A DNA stretch of 64,000 bases from Tiliqua scincoides (lineage: Eukaryota > Chordata > Lepidosauria > Squamata > Scincidae). The notes under the pieces were generated by a model. That model was not told the DNA's origin. It saw nothing but the letters and a program-made list of their open reading frames with translations, and did no database searches. The stretch is from NCBI RefSeq assembly GCF_035046505.1, contig NC_089822.1, positions 269,959,024-270,023,023 on the forward strand, written 5' to 3'. Below, piece after piece: positions 21,901 through 50,314 of the stretch; within the stretch, counting starts at the first letter, position 1, and every line of letters starts with the position of its first letter. Made by a program: the position numbers and the translations under genes.

Positions 21901-23786
21901 CTGATCAACAGCAGAGCAACGGATCAGGACCATGGAACGCCACTGTGGCAAAATCTTTATAGATTACCAGGATGCGTCTGGGCACAAGTTCAAGTGTGGC
22001 TTTGGAGCGTTGAAGGCCTCTCACATGCACTAGCCCACCTCTCAAGGTCTGCAAGGAGACCCTCCTATGTGTCCCACCAGTACTGAGAGGTAGAGAGCTA
22101 TCTTCACTCCCAATTTGTGCCCAGCATTCAGAATGCTCTCCCTAGAGGGGCAGAACTGGCCCCATCCCTGCAGGTCAACTGAGGACAAAATCAACTGATT
22201 TTGATCTTGGCTTTTTCACTTTCAGGAGCTTTTTGTTTTACCTGCTGTAATTCTGGGCTCTGCTTGTTATGATGCTATTTTCTCCTGCTACCCCCCTGCC
22301 GCTCTGAGGCACCCTTCTAGCTTATGCTGCTGCTTTTATATGATTTTACGGTTTGTCTTAGGGCGCAATCCTCACCCCTTATGTCAGTGCTTTCCAGCAC
22401 TGGCACAGCGGTGCCAATGGGACGTGTGCTGCATCCTGCAGTTGGGTGTCACTCACGGAGGCCTCCTCAAAGTAAGGGAGTGTTTGTTCCCTTACGTCAG
22501 GGCTGCATTGCCCTTATGTCAGTGCTGGAAAGCACTGACATAAGAGGTTAGAATTGCACCCTTAAGCACCTACTGAATGCTGCCGGGAGCATCATTTTAG
22601 AATGGAGAGGCAGAGAAAGAGATGCCTCAACTAAGTCTAGAACTACTGTGCTGGGCTCAGGTGCTTTTGTTTATTTAAATGTAAATGACTTTTGCCCCAC
22701 ATTTTGTTGACACTTTTAGTTATTTTATTAGGGATTGTACTGTGACCCTGCACACTGCCGTAGAAAAATTATGTTCTTAAAAGCAGAGTATAAATGTGTA
22801 CATTAAAAGAAATAATAAATTCATTTTCCAAGTCAAAGCAGCCCCTAGCAAACAGCAGGTTTCACAGCCCTGGGGCATTTGTCAGCTTGATACCTGCCAG
22901 TACAAGGCAACCATCATCCAAACCAGCCCTGTGCATACCCACAGACATGGATTATGTGTGCGCTGTATAGCAGGGACATGCAGTGGGTGGGGAGGCAGGT
23001 GAGGCAGAGCCTCCCCACTGGAGTCCTTCGAAAAGTGCCGCCGCCATGGTAGGTGTGCAAGCAGTCACAACCCATGCGCTGTGCAGTCTCCACTCTCTCA
23101 CTGCTCTGTGCATGGGTTGTGCATGCTTGCACACCTCTCACAGTGGTGGTGCTTTTCGAAGGCCTCTGGTGGGGAGACTCTGCCTCACCTGCTTCCCCGC
23201 CCACTGCACATCCCTGCTGTAAAGACCATCAAGCATGCTGACCACCACCCGTGACGGGGCTCCACTCACCGGAGGACGAGACCACGAGAAGGCCAGCGAT
23301 GGCCACGAAGCGCAGCGCATCGGGCCTCATGCAGGAGAGGAGTCTCCCGAAGGACGCGGAGGGCCTCTTCCCCGCCTGCCGCGGCCCGGAGGGGGCCAGG
23401 TGGTGCCACAGCAGGGCCGCGGCGCCCACCACCAGGTAGCCGAGGACCAGCACGTCCAGCCTGGCCCAGCCGTGCGCCAGCCCCGGGGTGCCCTCCGGGG
23501 AGGGGAGCAGCAGCGCCCGCAGGGAGGCGTAGCCGGGCACCAGGAAGCTGAGGAGGGCGGCAGCGGGCAGGAGCGCGTCCCTGGAGCCGGGACCCCCGTG
23601 GCAGGTGGCGGCGCAGGCCGCGAGGACGAGCAGCCCGCAGCGCCCGGCGGCCACGGCCCAGGCCAGCGCCAGGGGGCGCCCCCAGGGCGGCGGGCTCAGC
23701 GCCTGCCAGGCCAGCCGCACGGCCAGCAGGTCGGCCAGCAGCGCGGCGGGGGGCCAGGCGAGGCGCAGCGCCCGGCAGCGCTTCAT
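9912..23786 (-). CDS. TAP1: TAP1 (antigen peptide transporter 1), complete, 11 exons
   Basis: TAP1 forms the ER peptide pump with TAP2. Coding exons (minus strand): 23270-23786, 21103-21217, 20847-20977, 19568-19773, 17996-18193, 17702-17830, 17325-17513, 15309-15482, 12889-13048, 11221-11357, 9912-10166. All junctions are GT/AG, phases join without a break, total 2211 nt (736 aa; human 748-808). Internal exon sizes of 115, 131, 206, 198, 129, 189, 174 and 137 nt fit the TAP gene pattern. Exon 1 is a hydrophobic N-terminal domain starting [10 protein letters not shown]. Exon 2 reads [16 protein letters not shown]; exon 7 has [17 protein letters not shown], which identifies TAP1 rather than TAP2 or ABCB9. 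The NBD has Walker A GPSGSGKS (exon 8), signature SGGQRQ and Walker [13 protein letters not shown] (exon 10), with D instead of the catalytic E as in mammalian TAP1. The H-loop is ISHRL with a real histidine. The start codon is the first Met before the hydrophobic segment; an upstream start is possible. Confidence 0.97.
11828..12516. mobile_element. Harbinger-type element, 690 bp, with internal 133-bp duplication
   Basis: Ends GGGTGCAATCCTAAC / TTTGGATTGCGCCC are inverted repeats, flanked by TAA on both sides, fitting the TNA duplication of PIF/Harbinger. Internally a block with 'ggtccgaggaga' is repeated in tandem (12228 and 12361, period 133). In TAP1 intron 9. No transposase frame seen. 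Confidence 0.7.
13102..14133. mobile_element. hAT-type snapback element interrupted by LINE X
   Basis: Perfect 8-bp duplication TTCTAGAA at 13094-13101 and 14134-14141. Ends CAGGGTTGGACAGAC / GTTTGCCCACCCG are inverted. An inner hairpin (ttcagcaagtgcagcttgtc / gacaagctgcacctgctgaa) is visible. Without the LINE it is about 170 bp. Confidence 0.8.
13219..14072 (-). mobile_element. LINE X 3' end (854 bp)
   Basis: Flanked by tctctctcct (13209-13218 and 14073-14082). The minus-strand frame reads [60 protein letters not shown] and a terminal [21 protein letters not shown] zinc-knuckle: the C-terminal part of a non-CR1 LINE ORF2. 3' tail ends ...GGTTGCCAATAC. In TAP1 intron 8. Confidence 0.85.
14167..14610 (-). 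mobile_element. CR1 LINE 3' end
   Basis: Minus-strand CR1 tail and C terminus ([40 protein letters not shown]). TAP1 intron 8, beside the split hAT element. Confidence 0.88.
14873..15234. mobile_element. hAT type A miniature element
   Basis: CAGTAGTTCTCAAAC at the left, GTGTGAGAACCACTG at the right. Flanks ctctagac / tgctagac (6 of 8). Opposite orientation to the copy at 3770. Close to TAP1 exon 8. Confidence 0.85.
15568..16378 (+). mobile_element. CR1 LINE 3' end
   Basis: 811-bp CR1 with [40 protein letters not shown] and [20 protein letters not shown], ending in three TTCTTATG repeats. One frame shift within the copy. TAP1 intron 7. Confidence 0.92.
16379..17324. other. TAP1: TAP1 intron 7, remainder
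   Basis: Intron DNA with no element recognised with confidence. Confidence 0.5.
18296..18339. repeat. (ACTC)n microsatellite
   Basis: About eleven ACTC units with one imperfect unit, in TAP1 intron 4. Confidence 0.9.
18931..19111. mobile_element. Harbinger-type miniature element
   Basis: GGGCCCAATCCTATCCA at the left and GGATAGGATTTGGCCC at the right are inverted repeats. Preceded by TTA; the right flank is decayed. Same family as 22361. TAP1 intron 4. Confidence 0.75.
19975..20095. repeat. Inverted repeat with ~33-bp arms
   Basis: Arms with 'tctgtggctctgtttgtagg' and 'cctagaaacagagccacaga' pair across about 50 bp in TAP1 intron 3. Likely a miniature DNA transposon; family unassigned. A second snapback element, related to 50402, follows at 20104-20213. 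Confidence 0.65.
21500..21588 (+). mobile_element. 5S-derived SINE, 5'-truncated
   Basis: Plus-strand 5S 3' half (TTTTTGGATGGGAGACTGCC..., GGGTGCTGTAGGCTTATACC) joined to the tail ATAGTCTTTCGAGACTGAAA then GGTTGCCAACC. TAP1 intron 1. Confidence 0.85.
21610..22200 (+). mobile_element. L2-like LINE fragment
   Basis: A frame reads [29 protein letters not shown], matching the L2-type ORF2 C terminus (SRLDYCNALYLGLPLKT...). Decayed, with stops. TAP1 intron 1. Confidence 0.8.
22361..22561. mobile_element. Harbinger-type miniature element, intact ends
   Basis: 201 bp flanked by TTA on both sides (22358-22360 and 22562-22564). Inverted ends GGGCGCAATCC / GAATTGCACCC. Inner arms 'cagtgctttccagcactg' and 'cagtgctggaaagcactgac' also pair. 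TAP1 intron 1. No coding capacity. Confidence 0.8.
22971..23216. mobile_element. hAT snapback element with ~100-bp arms
   Basis: 246 bp that folds nearly completely on itself: CAGGGACATGCAGTGGGTGG at the left mirrors the right end ...CCACTGCACATCCCTG. Duplication ctgtatag / ctgtaaag (7 of 8). Only 53 bp from TAP1 exon 1. A relative lies at 33398. Confidence 0.85.
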
Positions 23787-24075
23787 CGTCTCCGGCGCGC
23801 TCGGCTCCCGCTGAGGCCGCGCGGTGGCTCGACGGCTCCGAACTGCAGGGGCGGGCGGGCGGCCCAGGAAGGCGCCGCTTCGGCCGGTCCGCTCGCCTGC
23901 GGGGAGAAGCTTCCTGCTCGGACTCGCCTCGGAGCGTCCTCGCAAGCGGGCTGGACGGGAGGGGAAGGCGGACGGGGCGTGCCCTGCGCCGGGGCCCTCC
24001 CTCTCCCGCTCCCCGGAAAGCCCCTCCGCTCGCCGCCGCCGTCCTCGCAGGAAGCGCAGCCGTTTCCCGGAATCC

Positions 24076-24087
24076 GAAAGTGAAACC
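24076..24087 (+). promoter_or_regulatory. ISRE in TAP1/PSMB9 promoter
   Basis: GAAAGTGAAACC matches GAAANNGAAANN exactly. It lies 290 bp upstream of the TAP1 ATG and about 1 kb upstream of the PSMB9 ATG. IRF binding is inferred from the motif and from known regulation of these genes. Confidence 0.7.
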
Positions 24088-25094
24088 GGCCTGCGGGGAG
24101 GGCGGGGGGAGTTCGCGCGCCGCGGCTCTCGAGGGGGCGGGGGCGGGCTCTGGCGGGGCGGGCTCTGGCGGGGGGCGGTGGCAGGGCGCCCTCGGGGCAG
24201 GCGGGGGCGCGGCAGCGAGGAGTTCTCGGGTCGCGCTCCCCTTCTGGAGCTGACACACGCGCCCGCTCTCTCGCTTCCATCCACGGGGGGGGGGGCTGGG
24301 ACATATCCTCCCTTAGCATGTCAGACGCGTGTTCCCGCACACGCACGGGCACATTCACACAAGCCCGCAAGGGAGGAAGAAGGGGGCACCGGCGCAGACA
24401 GAGACGGACCCGTTTTGGACGGGGCCCGCTCCTCGCTCTGGCTTCAGCCCTCCCCCCACGCGCTTAGAGTGACCCAGCTGACCCGCGGGGAGAGGAGGCC
24501 AACACGCAGAGCACGTGTGGATGCCTCCCCGGCCGCCTCCCAGTCTGATGTTCCTCTCATAGGCCAAGAAAGCGCTGCTCAGTTCTTCAAAGAGAGACGG
24601 GGAGGGCGGAGTCTTCCCAGCCCTGGCTGCGCGAGAGCAGCTCCCGCTGATGAAACGAACGCACTCTGTGGCTGCTCAGAGGTACTCTCGGCGTCGCCAT
24701 CACTCTGCACCCTAAGGGCTGCACCCTGGCACTTGAGACAGGTTTGGGGAGGGTTGAGCCCCCGGTCCGATCAGGTCACGTCCCAGGCCTCGCCTAGCTG
24801 CAAGCGGGGCAGGGGCTGCGTCCACGCGTAATTTGAGCGCGGGTGCAAGCGGCTGGGAAGGCGAGGCTGGACGCGAGCCCGCCCGCCCGCCCGCTGCCCC
24901 GAGACGGAGGTGCAGCCAGAGAATCCTCAACCCGGGCAGGCTTCGAATCTTTGGGGCCAACTTCCAAGCGAGCAGAGGCGCCCTCCGGCGGCCATGAGTG
25001 GCGCTGCAGGCAGCCGGGAGCTCCGCTGTCACTTTCGCTATCACTGCAGGTTCCCGCGGAAGGGACTCCAGGGCTGGTCCGACGGGGCATCGCC

Positions 25095-38012
<12,918 letters not shown>

Positions 38013-38042
38013 ATGTCTTCACTCTCCCTTCTTTTTTAATCT

Positions 38043-38048
38043 AGTAAA
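38043..38048 (+). terminator. PSMB9: Possible PSMB9 polyadenylation signal (AGTAAA)
   Basis: AGTAAA, a known variant signal, 31 nt after the PSMB9 stop, followed within about 45 nt by TG-rich sequence. A CR1 fragment starts at 38108, so the 3' UTR is probably very short. Confidence 0.5.
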
Positions 38049-38107
38049 CGTTGGTACTGTACATCTGTGTCCTCCAGTGTGCTGAGATTTTGCATCACTG
38101 TTCGTGT

Positions 38108-38728
38108 GTTAAGAACATAAGAACAACCCCACTGGATCAGGCCATAGGCCCATCTAGTCCAACTTCCTGTATCTCACAGCGGCCCACCAAATGTCCCAGG
38201 GAGAACAACAAGAGACCACATCCTGGTGCCCTCCCTTGCATCTGACATAGCCCATTTCTAAAATCAGGAGGTTGCACATACACATCATGGCTTGTAACCC
38301 GTAATGGCTTTTTCCTCCAGAAACTTGTTCAATCCCCTTGTAAAGGCATCCAGGCCAGATGCCATCACCACATCCTGTGGCAAGGAGTTCCACAGACCAA
38401 CCACACGCTGATTAAAGAAATATTTTCTTTTGTCTGTCCTAACCCGCCCAACACTCAATTTTAGTGGATGTCCCCTGGTTCTGGTGTTATGTGAGAGTAT
38501 AAAGAGCATCTCCCTATCCACTCTGTCCATCCCCTGCATAATTTTGTATGTCTCAATCATGTCCCCCCTCAGGCACCTCTTTGCTAGACTGAAGAGCCCC
38601 AAACGCTGTACCCTTTCCTCATAAGGAAGGTGCCCCAACCCAGTAATCATCTTAGTCGCTCTCTTTTGCACCTTTTCCATTTCCACTATGTCCTTTTTGA
38701 GATGTGGCGACCAGAACAGTGTTCTGTT
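38108..38728 (-). mobile_element. CR1 LINE 3' end
   Basis: Minus-strand C-terminal frame [20 protein letters not shown] to GLNKFLEEKAITGYKP, then the 3' tail. Directly behind PSMB9. Confidence 0.92.
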
Positions 38729-38825
38729 GGGTTCACAGTCATGCCCACACATTTGCACTGGAAGTTGCCTCTTCTAGGGCTCCCAGAAGAGAGATGCCCA
38801 ATGCAGCTTGCAGACAAAATTGAAA

Positions 38826-38960
38826 AAGTAACAGCCCAATCCAAACTGACACAGCTCCACCAACAGTGGTGGAGGGCACTTGTGGAGGTCTCCTTGAGGG
38901 AAGGCAACATTTGTTCCCTTACCCTGGGGAAAAAGCCTCTGCTGCCCCAATGAGTGCCTT
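38826..38960. mobile_element. Harbinger-type miniature element fragment
   Basis: Shares 'acatttgttcccttacc' and the flanking order with 18931 and 59912. Partial. Confidence 0.5.
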
Positions 38961-39634
38961 TGGATGTGAGCCTGCCATTTTTCTAGCACAGAGTTGAGGA
39001 GAGTAAGGAAGAGGGGAGGGAAAGGGCTAGGATACTGGTGCAAGTTGCTGCTGCTGGTTTCCACCCCTCCCTCCCCTAATCCACCTCCTGCCATCCCCCG
39101 TTCCTCCCCCTCCCCACCCCATTCCTTCCACCACCTGCTCCATAAGCTGGCTTCCCTGCACTCCAGTGGATAGCCAGCCGCAAGAGTGGGCCACAGCTGT
39201 GCACTGCGCATGCAGCTATACAACCATTTGCAATCGCAGAACCTCTGTCCTGCTGCCCCTACACTTTAGTTAGGATCGGTGTGTGACATAAATGGATCAC
39301 TCCCCTCTCTTCCGCACTTCCTCTTCTGCTGCATCCTCCTCTTCCTTTTCCAGTACAGAAAGTGGGAGGGGCAGAGGCTGGCGCTTCAGCAGGTAGGAGG
39401 CATTTGGTGCACAGCTCAGGCACTGGGATGACCATGAATCATAGCTAAGGAGAACATTCCAAGCAGAGCAAGGTGCCTTTTTCCTAACAGGAAGTCAGAA
39501 CGCCACCAACCGACCCACAATAGAAGATTTGCAGCCACAGTGACTGTATGTGCTCCATACAGTAAGGCAATTTGGTGGCTGGATGAGGCAGGCCTACCAG
39601 ACTGCTGCTGTGTGTAAGCAAATGTAAGCATACC

Positions 39635-40083
39635 TGTCAGACAACGGGGCAAGGGGCCAATCAGGGCAAAGTGCTGAGTCACTGCGCAGAACAAGGAGAG
39701 ATGGGAAAAGCTGATGCCCAGGATGATGCAACGACATTCCTCAGCGATGAGGTCATGGCCTTTCCCATTGGCTGACAGGAGTATAAATGTCCAACAAGCA
39801 CACTCCACTGTGTGAGTTGTTGGAGTGAATTGCTGCACGAGTCTCTGCTGGACTGATACCTGATTTGCTGACTATTTGGACTGTTTGCTGGACTGCCTCT
39901 GCTTGCCAATTTCTGGAACTGCCTTCTACTTGTAAATACTGCCTGTAAATAGACTTTGGTGTTGGTACTTCCCTGGGTCTTGCCTCCTTTTTTGGGCGTT
40001 CTTCCCTGTGCTCTGAGCACCACACACTGCAGCTGCCGGTTTGCGCTTCTGCTATCTCTTTGTTTTGCCCATTATCTCTAACA
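39635..40083 (+). mobile_element. Possible solo LTR (retroviral or LTR-retrotransposon fossil)
   Basis: About 450 bp beginning TGTCAG and ending AACA, with a TATAAAT box (near 39782) in the middle. No internal region or second copy is seen, and no clear flanking duplication, so boundaries and family are unsure. It lies between the PSMB9 and PSMB8 3' ends. Confidence 0.35.
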
Positions 40084-40249
40084 GTGACAATTCCCCTTGA
40101 AAACATCAACTGGTAAAGAGAGATTTCTAGCAACACAGGGCATCCCACATGTTCTTGTCCATGCTTCAAAAATTGTGTCTTTAGCATTAACAAATTAATA
40201 GACTCCTAAAGAGTAAATTGAAAGTCAGGAGAAAGAAATATTCTGTGAC

Positions 40250-40255
40250 TTTATT
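40250..40255 (-). terminator. PSMB8: PSMB8 polyadenylation signal (AATAAA)
   Basis: Minus-strand AATAAA 81 nt beyond the PSMB8 stop at 40336-40338, giving a short 3' UTR of about 100 nt. Confidence 0.7.
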
Positions 40256-40335
40256 GCTGACCCATGTTACTTTGCAGCCATCCCTTCTCTCCTTCAGCCC
40301 TGAGTGAGGACATCTGGGGTTTCTTGTTCCCCATT

Positions 40336-46012
<5,677 letters not shown>

Positions 46013-46036
46013 CGCCCTCCCGCTTCCCGGGCCAGC

Positions 46037-46048
46037 GAAAGCGAAAGC
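46037..46048 (+). promoter_or_regulatory. ISRE just upstream of PSMB8 ATG
   Basis: GAAAGCGAAAGC is a full GAAANNGAAANN match, 25 bp upstream of the PSMB8 start codon. It is the third ISRE in the cluster and the closest to its coding start. The closeness implies a very short 5' UTR or a site inside it. Confidence 0.7.
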
Positions 46049-46493
46049 AGCGGCAGCAGCCGCGGCTCCCCCCGCCCGCCCGCCCGCCTGCCTCCAGGGC
46101 GCCACGTCGGGTCGGCCAAGCCTCCCTGGGAGAGAGAAAGGAGGCGAGGAGCGGGCGGAGGGATGGGATGGCGGGAGTCGCAACGGGGGGGGGCACGGAA
46201 GGGATCGTTGAGCGGATTCCTCGGGGCGGAGAGTCGCAGCTGCCCTGGTGGGGAGGGGCTGGCTGGTCTCGGGAAGCCGCACCAGAAAAGGGGGTGGGGC
46301 GGTTAGGGCCAGGTCTGGGGACGCTTGCCGGGCGACTCCCGCAGGGTGGGGCTCAGAGGTCTCCTTGCTGGTCAGGTCAACCCCCTCCCCACCGGGAACA
46401 GGCCAGCAGCTTCTGTGGACGGGAAGAGCCCGAGCGCGGCCCCTTCTTTCCCCAGGCAGGGCCCTGTCCAGGCCGCTCAGGGCTGGACACTCA

Positions 46494-46865
46494 ACACTCC
46501 CAATTGAGTGTTGGGAGAGTTAGGACAGAAAAGAAAGCTTTTCTTTACCCAGCGTGTAATTAGTCTGTGGAACTCTTTGCCACAGGAAGTAGTAATGGCA
46601 TCTGGCCTGGATGCCTTTGGGAGGGGACTGGACAAATTTCTGGAGGAGAAGCTCATTACGGGTTACAAGCAATGGTAGGTCTGTGCAAGCTCTTGGTTTC
46701 AGAGGCAGGCTGCCTCTGATTGCCAGAAGCAGGGGAGGGCACCAGGCTGAGGTCTCTTGTTATCTGGTGTGCTCCCTGGGGCATTTGGTGGGCCGCTGTG
46801 AGATACAGGAAGCTGGACTAGATGGGCCTATGGCCTGATCCAGTGGGGCTGTTCTTATGTTCTTA
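46494..46865 (+). mobile_element. CR1 LINE 3' end
   Basis: Starts in the [11 protein letters not shown] block and runs to the TTCTTATG tail, 480 bp upstream of PSMB8 exon 1. Confidence 0.88.
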
Positions 46866-46888
46866 AACTACAATTCCCAGGAGGCCTT

Positions 46889-47007
46889 GCAGGTCTCTTG
46901 TTATCTGGTGTGCTCCCTGGGGCATTTGGTGGGCCGCTGTGAGATACAGGAAGCTGGACTAGATGGGCCTTTGGCCTGATCCAGTGGGGCTCTTCTTATG
47001 TTCTTAT
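46889..47007 (+). mobile_element. CR1 tail fragment
   Basis: CR1 3' UTR only, 24 bp behind the previous copy and nearly identical over the shared part. Confidence 0.85.
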
Positions 47008-47580
47008 GGCTACCGGGAACCTTCTCGCTCTCCCGCATCGCGTGTCCCAGCTTCGGATCCTGCACTTGTTTCGACGGGGCGGACAGCGCCGCCATCTGAG
47101 GGCAGCGCACTGTGAGGAAGCGCCCTTGCTTGGGGGCTTGGCGGGCATGTTCAGGAGCGCAGAAGGCACAAAGGTGCGGCGTCTCCCCGGGCTCGCCAAT
47201 AAATACCCTCTCAATAAATGTGAAAAGAAGCCGGCAGGTGTCTGGCCTTCCTCCTCTCCACCACCAGGGGGCGGTGTCTCCATCCGTCTAGCGGGCAGGA
47301 GGGGAATCCCCGGGGCTCCCAACTCCCGCAGCCGAGTCTGCACAGCCCCGGGTGACGCGCCTCCTTCCTTCTCAGCCACTGGTTCAGCTGAAGGGGGGCG
47401 GAATCGCTGCAGATCTGGCATCGTCTCCCTTCCAGGGCTCCAAAGGGCAGCGGGCAGCCCAGCGCTTTCCAGGCAGCTCTCCTGAGCTGTGCCGCACCGC
47501 AGATCCGCAGGGGAAGCTTTCCTCCCCCTTGCACCCAGCAGCATGCTGGGCAAAATAGTGCGGGGGGGGGGAGATTGTCC
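47000..47580. promoter_or_regulatory. Isolated CpG-rich block between PSMB8 and class I
   Basis: CpG-dense segment flanked by CR1 tails and a miniature element, with no recognisable exon. It contains a CTCF-like motif at 47261-47276. It could be an insulator or an orphan promoter. Confidence 0.4.
47261..47276 (+). promoter_or_regulatory. CTCF-like motif
   Basis: CCACCAGGGGGCGGTG differs from the CTCF core mainly at its 3' end. Same orientation as the motifs at 4791 and 6622, so the three bracket the processing genes. Confidence 0.45.
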
Positions 47581-47599
47581 ACCCTGAGAGGGGAGGCAG

Positions 47600-48010
47600 C
47601 AATAACACTGTCCCCTTACTGTATGCAAGAATTACTGCAACTCTTGAGCCTGATGATCAGTCTAGGCTAGAGCAGGTAAGGAAGTAGGGGGGACAGGGAG
47701 AGGGAGGCGTGGAGCAAGAAGGCTTCAAGAGGAGGAGGATCCAGTGGCAATCATGCGCATGATTGCCACTGGATCCTTTCCCCTCCATTAGCCGCCTCCC
47801 TCCCTGCCCCCTCTTCCTCCTCAGACTTCTGGGAGCTTAAGAGCTGGTGCAGGTCCGAGGACACCCATTGCAGAGCGGGAGGTTTATAGAGAAGTAAGGG
47901 GATTTAAATCTCTTCCCCCCCCCCCCAAGCCTCTTGATCCCTCTCCCACTGATACCACACACTCCTTTTTGATGTGGCTGCATTGGGGAGGGGGGGGGAA
48001 GAGGATTAGG
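47600..48010. mobile_element. Harbinger-related segment with long palindrome
   Basis: 'gcaggtccgaggacaccc' and 'agaagtaaggggattt' resemble the interior of 11828. Holds the 42-bp perfect palindrome at 47736-47777. Ends not defined. Confidence 0.4.
47736..47777. repeat. Perfect 42-bp palindrome
   Basis: Both arms read AGGATCCAGTGGCAATCATG then C, meeting without a spacer at ATGC|GCAT. Would extrude as a cruciform. Confidence 0.95.
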
Positions 48011-48017
48011 GTTCCAG

Positions 48018-48205
48018 TCTATTTCAGTTTTATCCCACCTTTCCTCCATGGTGTGTATGGTTCTTTCCTTTGGTCCTCACAACAACCCTGTGAGGTAGAT
48101 GATGTGAGACAGTAACTGCCCCACAGTCACCTAGGGAGCTTTGTGGCTGAGTGGCAATTTGAACCTTCCAATGCCAGAACCACTACATCCTGGCTCTACT
48201 TGAAT
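48018..48205 (-). mobile_element. tRNA-type (MIR-like) SINE
   Basis: 'acaacaaccctgtgaggtag', 'gtggctgagtggcaatttga' and 'accactacatcctggct'. Same family as 32010. Confidence 0.75.
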
Positions 48206-50314
48206 GATTAATTACTTTTAGGGCCATACACCAGTTCTGCCCATGCACTGAACTGTCTCCATTCATGTTTCCATTTACCCTAATTTACTCTCTCAGCCTT
48301 CACTGGATGACTTCTGGGAGACAGGAGAGCCAACCTTGTAGGTGCCATCATCTCAGGGCAAACCCAATTCAACCTGAGAGTTTGTCTTAAAATACAGGTA
48401 ATTGGTAGAAGCCCCAACCTTTCTTGCAGGCACTCATCCTTCTTTACTTGGGATCTGATACAAGAAAGGCTCCAGCACACTAAATATGTACTGCCTATTG
48501 ATAATTTCACAGAGCTCCAGTTCCTAGAGCAGTAAAAAACAGAGTCCAAGTTTCAGCAATATTGACAAGAACAGAAACCCATTTAGCCTTTTTTTCCCTG
48601 GCATTCCTGCGCTTTTGTGTAGTTCCTCTTTTGACAGACTTCTCACCTTCCTGGCCAGACTCTTTTTGAGATGGCTCACCTGACCCCACCTGAGATGACC
48701 CTCCCTTTGCACTATCCATATGAAGTTATGGGCACTTCACTGCAATCAAGACTTGGTGTTCTGTTTGGGGAATTCCAGCATCTTTATTCCAAGGTTTGTG
48801 AATTCTCTGTATTCTCGAGAACCTGAAAATCCTGGGAACCCTCCTTCAAAGGAGGAAAGAAACACCAAGATGCACTGGGGGCGGGAGGGCATCCAATGGC
48901 TCTTTATTAATCAAAAGGATAGTCCAGAAGAAGAAGAAAATACATCCACTGTGAAGGAGTCCAGATTGCCCCCTGGAGACTTTCCAGCTTCCTGCAGCCT
49001 CATCACACACCAGGAAGCTCCGTCAAAGCAATGGAGGGGACAGAGAAAAGGTTGGCAATCCTGCCTCGTGACCTTGAGTCAACAGGGAGGTGATAACCAG
49101 TTTTTGCATGGAAGGGACCTGCAGCAGCTTAAAGACTGACCACTTAATGAATGCAGAACTGTTCAGGGACTGTAGCCCATGAAAGCTGCTATCACAATAA
49201 ATCTTTGAATCATGAAGGGGTCTCAAGACTCTTGGCTATTGTTCCAAAGGCAGAAACTGAAAACTACAGATCAGGCTGGGCTGCTCCAAACCAGGTTCTG
49301 AAATTCAGCATTTGCACTGCTTTTCGCCTTCTCAGCCTATGAAATTTCCTTGCCTGCCAACAGTGCAGGTCCCTCCAATCCAGTAGATAAGAGTGTGTGT
49401 CCCCCCCTTCAGAAACGTCTCTCTCTTCCCACCTCCGTCCTCAGCCTCTCTCTCAATCTCTCACCCCTCCATCTCTTTCCTTTCTGCCTTCACTTCTCCA
49501 TCCCTCAAGTGTCTGCCTTTCAGCTCACTACCTGCTCTGTTAAGCAGGTCTAAGCAGAGCTCTAGAACATACCAGCAGGTTGCCCTGAGGCTGGGAGAAC
49601 TGGCTGGCTAGTAGCTCATCCAGAGATAAGAGCTGATCAGTTCCTATTTTTTCCCCTTCCCAGACAATGGCTGAAGCCTCGACTCTGGTGAAACTCCCCA
49701 GCTTCCAGGGCTGGTCAGCTTCTTCAAAGAGGCCGACCCTGAGCTGCAAAATGACCATGTCTCTACCTCTGAGCCTCCTGGCCTTGGTCAACAGGCAGCA
49801 CTGTTCTAAGGAGCTGGAAGCAGGAAGGATCCTGGAGGGGCAGTGGAGAGGACCTTTCACTGGAACCCACAGGGGGTTCTTGAACATCCCAGACATGAGA
49901 GAGATCTTCTGGGTGGCTGTAGCAGGCTGGTGAAAGTCAGACATAGCCTATTTTACATACAATATACAGAGAACAAACCTAAAGGTGAAAATCACAGCAG
50001 ATGACGTGCTACATTGAGCACAAATTATTAAAAAAAAAAAAATCTTCAGCCCTTTCAAAAGCTTTTTTAGCTGCAGATATGTGACATTTTCCCCAGATTA
50101 CATTCTTCAGAAAATCTGCTGAAACACAAAATTAGCTCAAATCAGTTTCTACACAGAAGGATAAATCTGAAACTATTTGGATGCTGGAGCAGGGCCACAG
50201 CCAGGTCTTGGCGCAGAAACAAACAGTGCAGGAAGTTAGCAGGATCTCTTAGCAGGTGCAGTTCACAGCATAACTCTGGCTCTCTCTGTACCCTTCTCAG
50301 GCCCCAGGAAGAGA
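48206..50314. other. Class I 3' flank and probable 3' UTR
   Basis: No gene or confidently named repeat. Two minus-strand AATAAA (48783, 48903) could end the class I transcript. Confidence 0.4.
48903..48908 (-). terminator. Candidate class I polyadenylation signal
   Basis: Minus-strand AATAAA about 1.4 kb beyond the class I stop codon; another lies at 48783-48788. The intervening 49000-50300 shows no gene or clear repeat and may be 3' UTR. Inference only. Confidence 0.35.

Noticed and set aside
23235-24831. Plus-strand frames of 282 and 335 codons across TAP1 exon 1
   Set aside because: Antisense to TAP1 exon 1 and its promoter; no homology recognised and low-complexity composition.
39753-40193. 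Minus-strand frames of 110-150 codons
   Set aside because: Cover the LTR-like segment antisense, with no domain.
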